From JBKPFU01 sp046728975 (GTDB lineage: Bacteria > Actinomycetota > Thermoleophilia > Gaiellales > Gaiellaceae): a DNA stretch of 8,637 nucleotides. The position numbers and the translations under genes were made by a program. Below the pieces are notes generated by a model. That model was given only the letters and a program-made list of their open reading frames with translations. It ran no database searches and was not told the origin of the DNA. Positions within the stretch are counted from its first letter, which is position 1, and each line of letters starts with the position of its first letter. The stretch lies in NCBI GenBank assembly GCA_046728975.1, contig JBKPFU010000196.1:1-8637 (forward strand), in the 5' to 3' direction. Shown piece after piece: positions 1 through 6,315 of the stretch.

Positions 1-1827
1 TTCGCGACGGCGTACGGCAACGTCGGTTCGTCGATCTACTACGCGCTCGGCGTCACCGCCGGTATCGCCCTCGGGCTGACGCCGCTCGTCTTCGTCATCA
101 GCGGCCTGATCTTCGCCGCGACGGCTGCGACCTACGCGGAGGGGACGGTCCGATATCCGGAGGCGGGCGGTTCCTCGAGCTTCGCGCGTCATGCCTTCAA
201 CGAGCTCGTCTCGTTCGGGGCGGCCTGGGCGCAGATGCTCAACTACATCATCACGATCGCCATCTCGGCGTTCTTCGTGCCCCATTACCTGTCGATCTTC
301 TGGGGACCGCTGCGCGAGAACCCGTGGGACATCATCGGAGGCGCGATCGTCGTCGTCCTCCTTGTCCTGCTCAACATCGTCGGGATCAGGGAGGCAGCGA
401 GCCTGAACGTCTTCCTCGCGGTCGTCGACTTTGCAACCCAGCTGCTGCTCGTCCTGATCGGGTTCGCGCTGATCTTCAGCCCGTCGACGCTGGTCGACAA
501 CGTCCATTGGGGCATCGCTCCGACCTGGCGGAACTTTGCGCTTGCGATCCCGGTCGCGATGATCGCCTACACGGGGATCGAAACGGTCTCGAACCTCGCT
601 GAGGAGGCGCGCGACCCGGTCCGCAGCATCCCGCGGGCAATCGCGTGGGTGGAGATCGCGGTCTTCGCGATCTACTTCACGCTGCCGCTGATCGCGCTGT
701 CGGCGCTGCCGGTCTTCCAGCAGCCGGACGGCGACTGGGTGACGAGGCTCGGGCTGCCGCCCGACGAGGGCGGCTACGAGAACGATCCCGTCCTCGGCCT
801 GGTCAAGAACCTCGATCTGCACGGAGCGCTCCTTCGCGGGGCCGAGATCTACGTCGGCCTGCTCGCCGCGACCATCCTCTTCATCGCCACGAATGCAGGG
901 GTGATCGGCGCGTCTCGGATCACGTACTCGATGTCGACGTACCGCCAGCTGCCCGAGGTCTTTCGCCGGCTGCACCCGAAGCTCGCTACGCCCTGGCTTG
1001 CTCTCGCAGTCTTTGCGGGCGGGATCCCGATCCTGTTCGTGCTCTCCGGCCAGGTCGATTTCCTCGGCCGCATGTACGCCTTCGGCGCGATGCTCTCGTT
1101 CACCATTGCGCATGCGGCGGTGACGGCTCTGCGCATTCGCTACCGCGACGAGGAGCTCCAGTGGCGCGCATGGCCGAGCGTCCGCGTCAGAGGAATCGAA
1201 TGGCCGGTGTTCGCGCTCCTCGGCGGGCTCGGCACCGGCATCGCCTGGCTTGTCGTCGTCGTCCAGGACGCCCCGACGAGGTACGCGGGCCTCGGCTGGC
1301 TGGCGGCAGGGCTCCTGATCTACGCGCTCTACCGCCGGCGGGTCGTGCACCTGCCCCTGCGCGAAACGGCTCGCGCGCCCGCGGTCATCCTTGCCACCGC
1401 ACTCGCGGTCGAGTACCGCACGATCGTCGTTCCGGTCACACGCTCGGGCGAGACGGAGGAGGCGCTGGTTGCCGCAGCGCGCCTGGCCGCCGAGCGCGGC
1501 GCGACGATCGTCTGCGTCCATGTGCTGGAGATCCCGCTCGAGTTCCCGCTCGACGCGCCGCTGGAGAAGGAGGAGTACGAAGCGAACGCGCTGCTCGACG
1601 ACTGTCAGGCGCTCGTCGAGAACTACGGCGTCCGCGCCGTCGCGCGGCTCGCTCGAGCGCGGCGCGCGGGGCCCGCGATCGTCGAGGAAGCTCGGCTCCG
1701 CAACTCGGAGCTCGTCGTTCTCGGCGCCCCGCGCAGGCGGCCCCAGCTCTTCGGTAAGACCGTGGACTACGTGTTGAAGTCGAGCCCGACTCGCGTGCTG
1801 ATCGCGGCCGGGCGTAAAGCCGCATGA
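1..1827 (+). CDS. APC-superfamily permease with C-terminal UspA domain (5' partial)
   Basis: The frame is open from base 1, so the start lies outside the window. Aligned to the paralogue at 1988-3883, about 17 residues are missing. Seen: residues 5-18 hold the APC helix-1 signature (YGNVGSSIYYALGV). Around bases 520-640 is the family hallmark YTGIETVSNLAEEARDP with downstream SIPR. About 12 hydrophobic segments are followed, from about window residue 471 (base 1411), by a cytoplasmic UspA-like domain (EYRTIVVPV at its start, VDYVLKSSPTRVLIAAG at its end). APC proteins are secondary transporters of amino acids, polyamines or, in the KUP/KimA branch, K+. The substrate here cannot be read from sequence. 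The UspA nucleotide motif is degenerate (GAPRRR... then GKTVDYVL). The stop TGA overlaps the ATG of the next gene (ATGA), so the two are translationally coupled. Confidence 0.93.
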   Translation, partial: FATAYGNVGSSIYYALGVTAGIALGLTPLVFVISGLIFAATAATYAEGTVRYPEAGGSSSFARHAFNELVSFGAAWAQMLNYIITIAISAFFVPHYLSIFWGPLRENPWDIIGGAIVVVLLVLLNIVGIREAASLNVFLAVVDFATQLLLVLIGFALIFSPSTLVDNVHWGIAPTWRNFALAIPVAMIAYTGIETVSNLAEEARDPVRSIPRAIAWVEIAVFAIYFTLPLIALSALPVFQQPDGDWVTRLGLPPDEGGYENDPVLGLVKNLDLHGALLRGAEIYVGLLAATILFIATNAGVIGASRITYSMSTYRQLPEVFRRLHPKLATPWLALAVFAGGIPILFVLSGQVDFLGRMYAFGAMLSFTIAHAAVTALRIRYRDEELQWRAWPSVRVRGIEWPVFALLGGLGTGIAWLVVVVQDAPTRYAGLGWLAAGLLIYALYRRRVVHLPLRETARAPAVILATALAVEYRTIVVPVTRSGETEEALVAAARLAAERGATIVCVHVLEIPLEFPLDAPLEKEEYEANALLDDCQALVENYGVRAVARLARARRAGPAIVEEARLRNSELVVLGAPRRRPQLFGKTVDYVLKSSPTRVLIAAGRKAA

Positions 1828-1988
1828 ACGTGAACGTCAGCCGCGTCGTCGCCGTTGTGATCGTCGGGCTCGGCATCGCGGTGATCGGCCGTACGATCGC
1901 GGCGGGAGTCGGCGGCGGCGTGGGCCTCTTGCTCGGCGGAATCCTCGTGCTCGCCGGCTGCGCGCGGCTGTACCTTTCGAGACGCTAA
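1824..1988 (+). CDS. Small two-helix membrane protein (54 aa) between two permeases
   Basis: This 54-residue frame starts at an ATG sharing ATGA with the upstream permease stop and ends in TAA sharing TAATG with the downstream permease start. It fills the gap between the permeases exactly. The product has a short polar N-terminus (MNVNVSR), a first hydrophobic stretch at about residues 8-22, a glycine-rich turn with IGRTIAAGVGGG, a second hydrophobic stretch at about 34-48, and a basic tail (YLSRR). It looks like an inner-membrane hairpin. I do not recognise a family. Position and coupling suggest 1:1 synthesis with the permeases, so a small accessory or regulatory subunit is an inference. 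A chance open frame is possible, but two exact overlaps and two clean transmembrane stretches make it unlikely. Confidence 0.72.
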   Translation: MNVNVSRVVAVVIVGLGIAVIGRTIAAGVGGGVGLLLGGILVLAGCARLYLSRR

Positions 1989-3883
1989 TGGCCAAGAAGC
2001 TGCCCGGCCTCAGTCGCGTCCTCGACGAGCGCTCGATCGCCTCCGTCGCCTTCGGCGAGATCGGGTCGTCGATCTACTTCGCCCTTGGAGTCATCGCGCT
2101 CTACGCGCTGGGGCTGACGCCTTGGGTCATCCTCTTCGTCGGGCTCCTGTTCCTGGTCGTCGCGCTCTCGTACGCCGAGGGGACCGCCGCGATCCCCGAG
2201 ACCGGAGGGGCGGCGACACTCGTCCGGAGGGCTTTCAACGACCCGCTCGGCTTCCTCACCGGCTGGGCGCTCTTCCTCGACTACCTGATCGTGATCGGCC
2301 TCGCAGCGCTCTTCGTGCCGCATTACTTCGGGCATGCCGTCCAGTGGTTCGGGATCACACACGGGCCCTGGGACGTCGTCGTGGCGGTGTTCGTGATCGG
2401 CCTGGTCGCGCTGGTGCGGCTCGTGCGCCGGCCTGCGATGTACCGCCTCGCGGTCGTGCTTGCTCTTCTCTCGATCGTCGCGTGTGCCCTTCTCGTCGTC
2501 CTGGGCCTGAGCTTCTTCTCGTTCGACGGGTTGACGAAGGGCGTCGACGCCGGCACCGCGCCCACCTGGCGCGATCTGGCGTTCTCCCTGCCGCTTGCCA
2601 TGCTCGCGTTCACCGGGCTCGAGACCGTCGCGAACCTCGCTGCCGAGACGCGGGAGCCCGGACGCACGCTGCCGCGCAGCCTATTCGGAGGCATCGGCGC
2701 CGCCGTCGCCGTGTCGGTCGCGATGGCGATCGTCGGGATCATGGCCTTCCCCGCCGAGTCGGGAACGACCGCGCTCGGAGAAGACTGGGCCCGCGCGCCG
2801 CTGGTCGGGATCGCGAGCGCGCTGCGCGGCGACCTGCCGGCGGGTGTCGTCGATGCGATCCGAGCCTTCGTCGGGCTCTCGGGCGTGCTCGTGCTGCTCG
2901 CCGCGATCGCGACGTCGATGTCGGGCGCCGGCCGCCTCGCGTACGCGTTGGGGAAGCACGAGATGCTGCCGCACGCATTTGGCCGGCTGAACCGCCGGAC
3001 GCTGATCGCGCCCGTGACGATCATCAGTGTCGCCGCGATCGCCTCCGCGCTGCTCGTCGGCTCGGTGATCGCCGGCCGTCCGGTGCGCTCGCTGGCCGGC
3101 CTCTACAGCTTCGGTGTGCTGCTCACGTTCACCGCCGCACAGCTCGCGGTGATTCGCCTGCGGACGACCGAGCCCCAGCTGCGCCGTCCGTTCAAGGCGC
3201 CCGGGAAGGTGCGTATCCGGGGACACGAAGTGCCGCTCGCGGCGGCCGTGGGAGCCCCGCTCACGTTTGCGATCTGGATCATCACCATGGTCACCCACGA
3301 CGCCGCGCGCGTCGTTGGGCCGTTCTGGCTGGCCGCCGGCGCGTTGGTCTTCGTCGCCGTGCGCCGCTCCCGCGGCGAGCAGCTGATGCGGGCCGAGCCG
3401 GCGATTCCGGATCTCGTGCCCGAGGAGGAAGGGATGTACGAGCGCATCCTCGTCCCGATGAAGATCGGCGTGATCGGCGAGGAGGTGCTCGGCACCGCGC
3501 TGAAGCTCGCCGAGGAGCGGAACGGGCAGGTGCGGGTGATCCACGTCGTTCGAGTGCCGCTCGACCGGCCTCTCGACGCCTCCTCACCCGACGAGGAGGA
3601 GCGCGCCGCGGCCTCACTTGCGGAGGCGAAGCTGCTCGCCTCCGAGCAGGGCGTCAACATCGAGACGGACGTCGTCCGCGCCCGTGCGATCGGCGAGGCG
3701 ATCGTCGAGAAGGCCCGCGAGACGAACGCGGACCTGATCATCCTCGGCTCGGCGCCCAAGTGGCGGCGCCAATCGCGGTTCTTCAGCCCCACGGTCGACT
3801 ACGTGCTGAAAAAGGCGCCTTCCGAGGTGATGGTGATCGCGTATCCGCAGGGCGTTCTGGAGGAAGAAGCCGCACTCTCCTAG
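1988..3883 (+). CDS. APC-superfamily permease with C-terminal UspA domain
   Basis: 631 residues, paralogous to the upstream permease. It begins with a short polar tail (MAKKLPGLSRVLDERS), then helix 1 with FGEIGSSIYFALGV (residues 22-35). Further marks are YAEGTAAIPETGGA, the DYLIVIG segment, and the APC helix-6 region FTGLETVANLAAETREP with downstream TLPR. About 12 transmembrane helices run to about residue 460. A glutamate-rich linker (VPEEEG) leads into a UspA domain from M483 (MYERILVPMK) to about residue 622. The UspA domain presumably senses nucleotide or stress and gates transport; this is inferred from the fusion. The ATP loop is imperfect: G587-S-A-P where family members have GxxG, and S-P-T in place of G-S/T. 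The ATG overlaps the preceding stop (TAATG), and no strong Shine-Dalgarno is seen. The following TrkA pair favours cation, possibly K+, transport; amino acid transport is the alternative. Confidence 0.94.
   Translation: MAKKLPGLSRVLDERSIASVAFGEIGSSIYFALGVIALYALGLTPWVILFVGLLFLVVALSYAEGTAAIPETGGAATLVRRAFNDPLGFLTGWALFLDYLIVIGLAALFVPHYFGHAVQWFGITHGPWDVVVAVFVIGLVALVRLVRRPAMYRLAVVLALLSIVACALLVVLGLSFFSFDGLTKGVDAGTAPTWRDLAFSLPLAMLAFTGLETVANLAAETREPGRTLPRSLFGGIGAAVAVSVAMAIVGIMAFPAESGTTALGEDWARAPLVGIASALRGDLPAGVVDAIRAFVGLSGVLVLLAAIATSMSGAGRLAYALGKHEMLPHAFGRLNRRTLIAPVTIISVAAIASALLVGSVIAGRPVRSLAGLYSFGVLLTFTAAQLAVIRLRTTEPQLRRPFKAPGKVRIRGHEVPLAAAVGAPLTFAIWIITMVTHDAARVVGPFWLAAGALVFVAVRRSRGEQLMRAEPAIPDLVPEEEGMYERILVPMKIGVIGEEVLGTALKLAEERNGQVRVIHVVRVPLDRPLDASSPDEEERAAASLAEAKLLASEQGVNIETDVVRARAIGEAIVEKARETNADLIILGSAPKWRRQSRFFSPTVDYVLKKAPSEVMVIAYPQGVLEEEAALS
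3423..3436 (+). promoter_or_regulatory. Internal Shine-Dalgarno and ATG at the UspA domain boundary
   Basis: AGGAGG at 3423-3428 lies 5 bases before an in-frame ATG at 3434, where the UspA domain of the upstream-started permease begins (MYERILVPM, a typical free-standing UspA N-terminus). Initiation here would give a 149-residue soluble UspA protein ending at 3883, the usual UspA length. The same bases encode glutamates of the linker, so coding constraint alone could explain the purine run. The paralogue at 1-1827 has no ATG at the equivalent place (VEYRTIVV). Confidence 0.4.
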
Positions 3884-4050
3884 GAGAGTCTGGCGGAATT
3901 CCGCTCGTCGCCGGGGCGCGATGGGCGGGGCAAAGCAAGGACGCGGGAGCGTCGTGATACCAAGAGCCGTAGGCTGCGACCGAGGACGCCGCCTCGCGCC
4001 GTCCCAGCGCGTTCCGGCGGCCCAGCCGTGTATTCCGCCAGGCTCTCCTG
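3874..4050 (+). repeat. Large nested inverted-repeat element, candidate structured RNA or MITE-like repeat
   Basis: Outer helix: 3881-3899 pairs with 4032-4050, giving 19 pairs of which 17 are Watson-Crick and 2 are U-G (3889/4042, 3881/4050). Inner helix: 3909-3925 pairs with 4003-4019, with 14 Watson-Crick, 2 G-U (3915/4013, 3916/4012) and one A-G mismatch. It extends past a bulged 4002 by 3926-3928 with 3999-4001. Inside are three hairpins: 3940-3953 (GACGC, GGGA loop, GCGTC), 3965-3975 (AGCC/GGCT) and 3981-3996 (CGAGG/CCTCG). The outer left arm includes the stop codon of the permease gene. A 16-bp perfect palindrome at 3874-3889 and a 12-bp one at 3893-3904 overlap the left arm. No U-tract follows, so a standard intrinsic terminator is unlikely. 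The pairings are directly visible; the function is unknown. Confidence 0.65.
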
Positions 4051-4066
4051 ACCGAGGGTCACGCGC

Positions 4067-4072
4067 TACAGT
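4067..4072 (+). promoter_or_regulatory. Probable -10 box of a leaderless trkA transcript
   Basis: TACAGT fits the TAnnnT actinobacterial -10 pattern and ends 6 bases before the GTG at 4079. Transcription would therefore start at or next to the start codon. No Shine-Dalgarno is present at normal spacing; the nearest purine run, GAGGG, is about 20 bases upstream. That supports a leaderless mRNA. No good -35 box is visible: the expected position falls in the right arm of the inverted repeat, and CTGACC at 4048-4053 is spaced too closely. Confidence 0.42.
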
Positions 4073-4078
4073 CAGATT

Positions 4079-4510
4079 GTGAAGGCGCTCGTTATTGGTT
4101 GCGGCCGCGTCGGATCCAACATCGCCAAGCAGCTCGACGCTGAAGGGTGGGACGTCACTGCCGTCGACGAGAAGGAAGAAGCCCTCAGCCGGCTCGGCGA
4201 GGATTGGCGCGGCGGGTTCATCGTCGGCCACGGCATGGACGTGGGCGTGCTGCGTTCCGCTGGAATCGAGGATGCCGAAGCCGTCGTCGTGGCGACCGAC
4301 GGCGACAACACGAACATCGTGATCGCCCAGGTGGCGGAGAAGCGCTTCGACAACCAGTGCGTCGTCGTTCGAATCCTCGACCCGGCTCGCGCGAAGTTCT
4401 ACCGAGAGAAGGGACTGCGCACGATCTGCCCGACCTCGACGGCGATCGACGCGCTGCTCGAGGCGGTGCGCGCGTGCGAGGTGCGCCCCCGGGAGCCCAC
4501 GACCGCGTAG
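4079..4510 (+). CDS. trkA: TrkA-type K+ transport regulatory protein, RCK_N domain only
   Basis: 143 residues from a GTG start. The Rossmann nucleotide-binding loop is GCGRVGSNIA (residues 7-16), and D30 closes the second strand (VTAVDEKEE), the acidic residue that contacts the NAD(H) ribose in RCK proteins. Later motifs are VVVATDGDNTNIVIAQ and the arginine-containing VVVRILDP. The protein ends soon after the RCK_N fold (ALLEAVRACEVRP) and lacks the RCK_C domain of the next protein, so it is about two thirds of the usual 215-225 residues. RCK proteins form cytoplasmic rings on cation channels or transporters. The stop TAG abuts the ATG of the second TrkA, which suggests co-translation and a mixed ring. 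M. tuberculosis has an adjacent pair of this kind, CeoB/CeoC. The start is chosen because an adjacent in-frame stop lies just upstream and a leaderless promoter fits. Confidence 0.88.
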   Translation: MKALVIGCGRVGSNIAKQLDAEGWDVTAVDEKEEALSRLGEDWRGGFIVGHGMDVGVLRSAGIEDAEAVVVATDGDNTNIVIAQVAEKRFDNQCVVVRILDPARAKFYREKGLRTICPTSTAIDALLEAVRACEVRPREPTTA

Positions 4511-5173
4511 ATGTACGTCCTCATCGCCGGCGGGGGGAAGGTGGGGGCGAACCTCGCGCGCAACCTCATTCATGTAGGGCACGAGGTGACGATCATCGAG
4601 CAGAAGCGTGAGAAGTTCGACCGGCTCGAGCAGGAGTTCGAGCACCAGGTGCAGCACGGCGACGCGACCGAGATCCACGTGCTCGAACGGGCGGGAATCG
4701 CTCGCCCGCCGGACGTCGTCGCAGCCGTGACCGGCGACGACGAGGACAACATCGTCATCTGCCAGCTGGCCAGGGAGAAGTACGGCGCGCAAAAGGTGGT
4801 CGCGCGCGTGAACGACCCGCGAAACCAGGCGCACTTCGATCTCCTGGGGATCTCGCCGACCGTCTCGGCGGTGCCGGCGATCATGGCGCTGATCGAGCAC
4901 GAGGTGCCGGAGCACGACCTCGTCCACCTGCTCGAGCTGCGCAAGGAGAACCTCGAGATCGTCGAGGTTCAGATCGGCAAGGGCGATCCGGCTGCCGGCA
5001 AGACGGTGGAGAAGCTCCGTTTGCCCGAGGGGTCGCGCCTGATCTCGATCATGCGGAACGGCCGCTCGGAGATCGCCGTCGGCGCCACCGAGCTGCGGCC
5101 CGGCGACCAGGTCTTGGCGATCCTGCAGCCCGGCAAAGAAGACGAGCTACGTAAAGTTCTGCTCAAGAGCTGA
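4511..5173 (+). CDS. trkA: TrkA-type K+ transport regulatory protein, RCK_N plus RCK_C
   Basis: 220 residues, full length for a single-repeat TrkA/KtrA-type protein. RCK_N covers residues 1-120, with GGGKVGANLA (7-16), E30 at the end of the second strand, VTGDDEDNIVICQLA and VVARVNDPRN. A helical link (VPAIMALIEHEVPEHDL) leads to an RCK_C domain at about 140-218 (VEVQIGKGDPAAGKTV, RLPEGSRLISIMRNG, LRPGDQVLAIL), the domain that binds ligands such as c-di-AMP in some KtrA proteins. The ATG follows the preceding stop with no gap. No TrkH or KtrB pore gene is visible, but two APC permeases lie just upstream and are candidate partners. Pairing with those permeases is inferred. Confidence 0.92.
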   Translation: MYVLIAGGGKVGANLARNLIHVGHEVTIIEQKREKFDRLEQEFEHQVQHGDATEIHVLERAGIARPPDVVAAVTGDDEDNIVICQLAREKYGAQKVVARVNDPRNQAHFDLLGISPTVSAVPAIMALIEHEVPEHDLVHLLELRKENLEIVEVQIGKGDPAAGKTVEKLRLPEGSRLISIMRNGRSEIAVGATELRPGDQVLAILQPGKEDELRKVLLKS

Positions 5174-5206
5174 ACCGCCGAGCCGCCCGACTTGTACTTA
5201 GGGGTC

Positions 5207-6304
5207 ATGAAGACCGCCTTCGCTGTCGCCGCCGTTCTCGTCGCCGCCGTCGCGGTCTCGTGCGCGAGCGGTAGCGGCTCGGAGCGTTCAGCCTCGGCGC
5301 TCCGGTTGAACGTCTTCGCCCGCGGCCTTTCCGAGCCTGTCTACCTCACGTCGCCCCGGAGCCAGCCGGGACGCGTCTACGTGGTCGAGAAGTGCGGGAG
5401 GATTCGCGTCTTCGTCAACGGACGGCGCCTCGCGCAGCCGTTCCTCGACATCAGGCGACTTGTCGGCTGCGGAGGCAGCGAGCAGGGGTTCTTCGCGCTC
5501 GCCTTCCACCCCGGTTACGCGCGCAACCACCGTTTCTTCGTCCACTACACCGACCGCCGCGGCGACACTCGCGTCGCGGAGTACCGCTCGAAAGGCTCGG
5601 TCGCGATCCCGAGCACCCGCAGAGAGCTCCTGTTCGTCGACCAGCCGTACGCCAATCACAACGGCGGCGAGCTCACCTTCGGCCCGGACGGCCTGCTCTA
5701 CCTCGGGCTCGGCGACGGCGGTTCGGGCGGGGATCCCGAGAACCGAGCGCAAAATCTCGGGTCCAAGCTCGGCAAGCTGCTGCGGCTGAACGTCGACAGA
5801 CGGGGCGCGCAGTGGCAGATCGCGGCCTACGGTCTTCGCAATCCATGGCGATTCTCGTTCGATCGCGCGAACGGGAACCTGTACATCGCCGACGTCGGCG
5901 AGAACGCGTTCGAGGAGATCGATTTCCGCAGCCGCGCGCGGCTCGCGCGGCTCGCGAACTACGGCTGGTCGGTGTACGAAGGCCGCGCGCGCTACAACAC
6001 GAGCCGCCGCCTGCGCGGTGGCGGCCAGCTCGTGATGCCGGTTGCCGTGTACAGCCATCGGTTCGGCTGCTCCGTGACGGGAGGCTACGTCTATCGCGGG
6101 CGTGCCGTTTCCTCGGCGCGCGGCCGCTACTTCTACGGCGACTACTGCACCGGGATCATCTGGAGCCTCCGCATGTCCGGCGGCCGCGCCAGCGTTCGCC
6201 GGGAGCGGATCCACGTCGACGAGCTGTCGTCCTTCGGCGAGGACGCCCGCGGCGAGCTCTACGCGATCTCGCTCGGCGGGACGATCTACCGGCTGGCCGG
6301 CTAG
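5207..6304 (+). CDS. PQQ-dependent aldose/glucose dehydrogenase-like lipoprotein (GSDH family)
   Basis: 365 residues, a six-bladed propeller of the soluble glucose dehydrogenase/HHIP family that oxidises sugars with PQQ outside the membrane. Family motifs in order: GRVYVVEKCGRIRVF, EQGFFALAFHPGY (94-104), NHNGGELTFGPDGLLYLGLGDGG (150-172, with H151 in the catalytic base position), GLRNPWRFSFD (209-219, R211 for PQQ), LYIADVGENAFEEID (225-239), NYGWSVYEG, TGGYVYRG, RYFYGDYCTGIIWSL and SFGEDARGELYAI. The N-terminus is a lipoprotein signal with AVSC and C19 as lipid site. A TTG at 5192 in frame would place five residues before the basic signal start, so ATG 5207 is preferred. Cysteine pairs C63/C88 and C288/C314 may form disulfides. 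No PQQ synthesis gene is nearby. The substrate is not determinable. Confidence 0.92.
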   Translation: MKTAFAVAAVLVAAVAVSCASGSGSERSASALRLNVFARGLSEPVYLTSPRSQPGRVYVVEKCGRIRVFVNGRRLAQPFLDIRRLVGCGGSEQGFFALAFHPGYARNHRFFVHYTDRRGDTRVAEYRSKGSVAIPSTRRELLFVDQPYANHNGGELTFGPDGLLYLGLGDGGSGGDPENRAQNLGSKLGKLLRLNVDRRGAQWQIAAYGLRNPWRFSFDRANGNLYIADVGENAFEEIDFRSRARLARLANYGWSVYEGRARYNTSRRLRGGGQLVMPVAVYSHRFGCSVTGGYVYRGRAVSSARGRYFYGDYCTGIIWSLRMSGGRASVRRERIHVDELSSFGEDARGELYAISLGGTIYRLAG

Positions 6305-6315
6305 CCCGCTAGCCG
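6298..6315. terminator. Hairpin between convergent genes, holding both stop codons
   Basis: CGGCTAG (6298-6304) pairs with CTAGCCG (6309-6315) around the loop CCCG. The TAG of the + strand dehydrogenase forms the end of the left arm, and the TAG of the minus-strand coiled-coil gene lies in the right arm. With only 4 bases between the two genes, a symmetric hairpin could end transcription in both directions. No T-tract follows on either side, so termination strength is uncertain. Confidence 0.45.

Noticed and set aside
2681..3544. 287-codon minus-strand frame within the second permease
   Set aside because: Low-complexity shadow of the permease coding frame; no family motifs.
3881..3928. Standard intrinsic terminator after the permease operon
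   Set aside because: Strong local palindromes are present, but no T-tract follows.
2122..3957. 611-codon + strand frame overlapping the second permease
   Set aside because: Arg/Ala/Pro-rich shadow frame; the overlapping frame carries the full APC and UspA motifs.
3884..4078. c-di-AMP (ydaO-type) riboswitch before trkA
   Set aside because: The context (K+ genes, structured RNA) is tempting, but I could not find the conserved core sequences of that class, and a leaderless start downstream of the structure fits trkA better.
3614..4927. 437-codon open frame on the minus strand
   Set aside because: It lies antisense to the permease end and both TrkA genes, is rich in Arg, His, Asp and Leu with no recognisable domain, and is explained by high GC and third-position bias.
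5192..5206. TTG start five codons before the dehydrogenase ATG
   Set aside because: The ATG at 5207 gives a standard basic N-terminus for the lipoprotein signal. The added residues (MYLGV) are not needed, and TTG has no Shine-Dalgarno.
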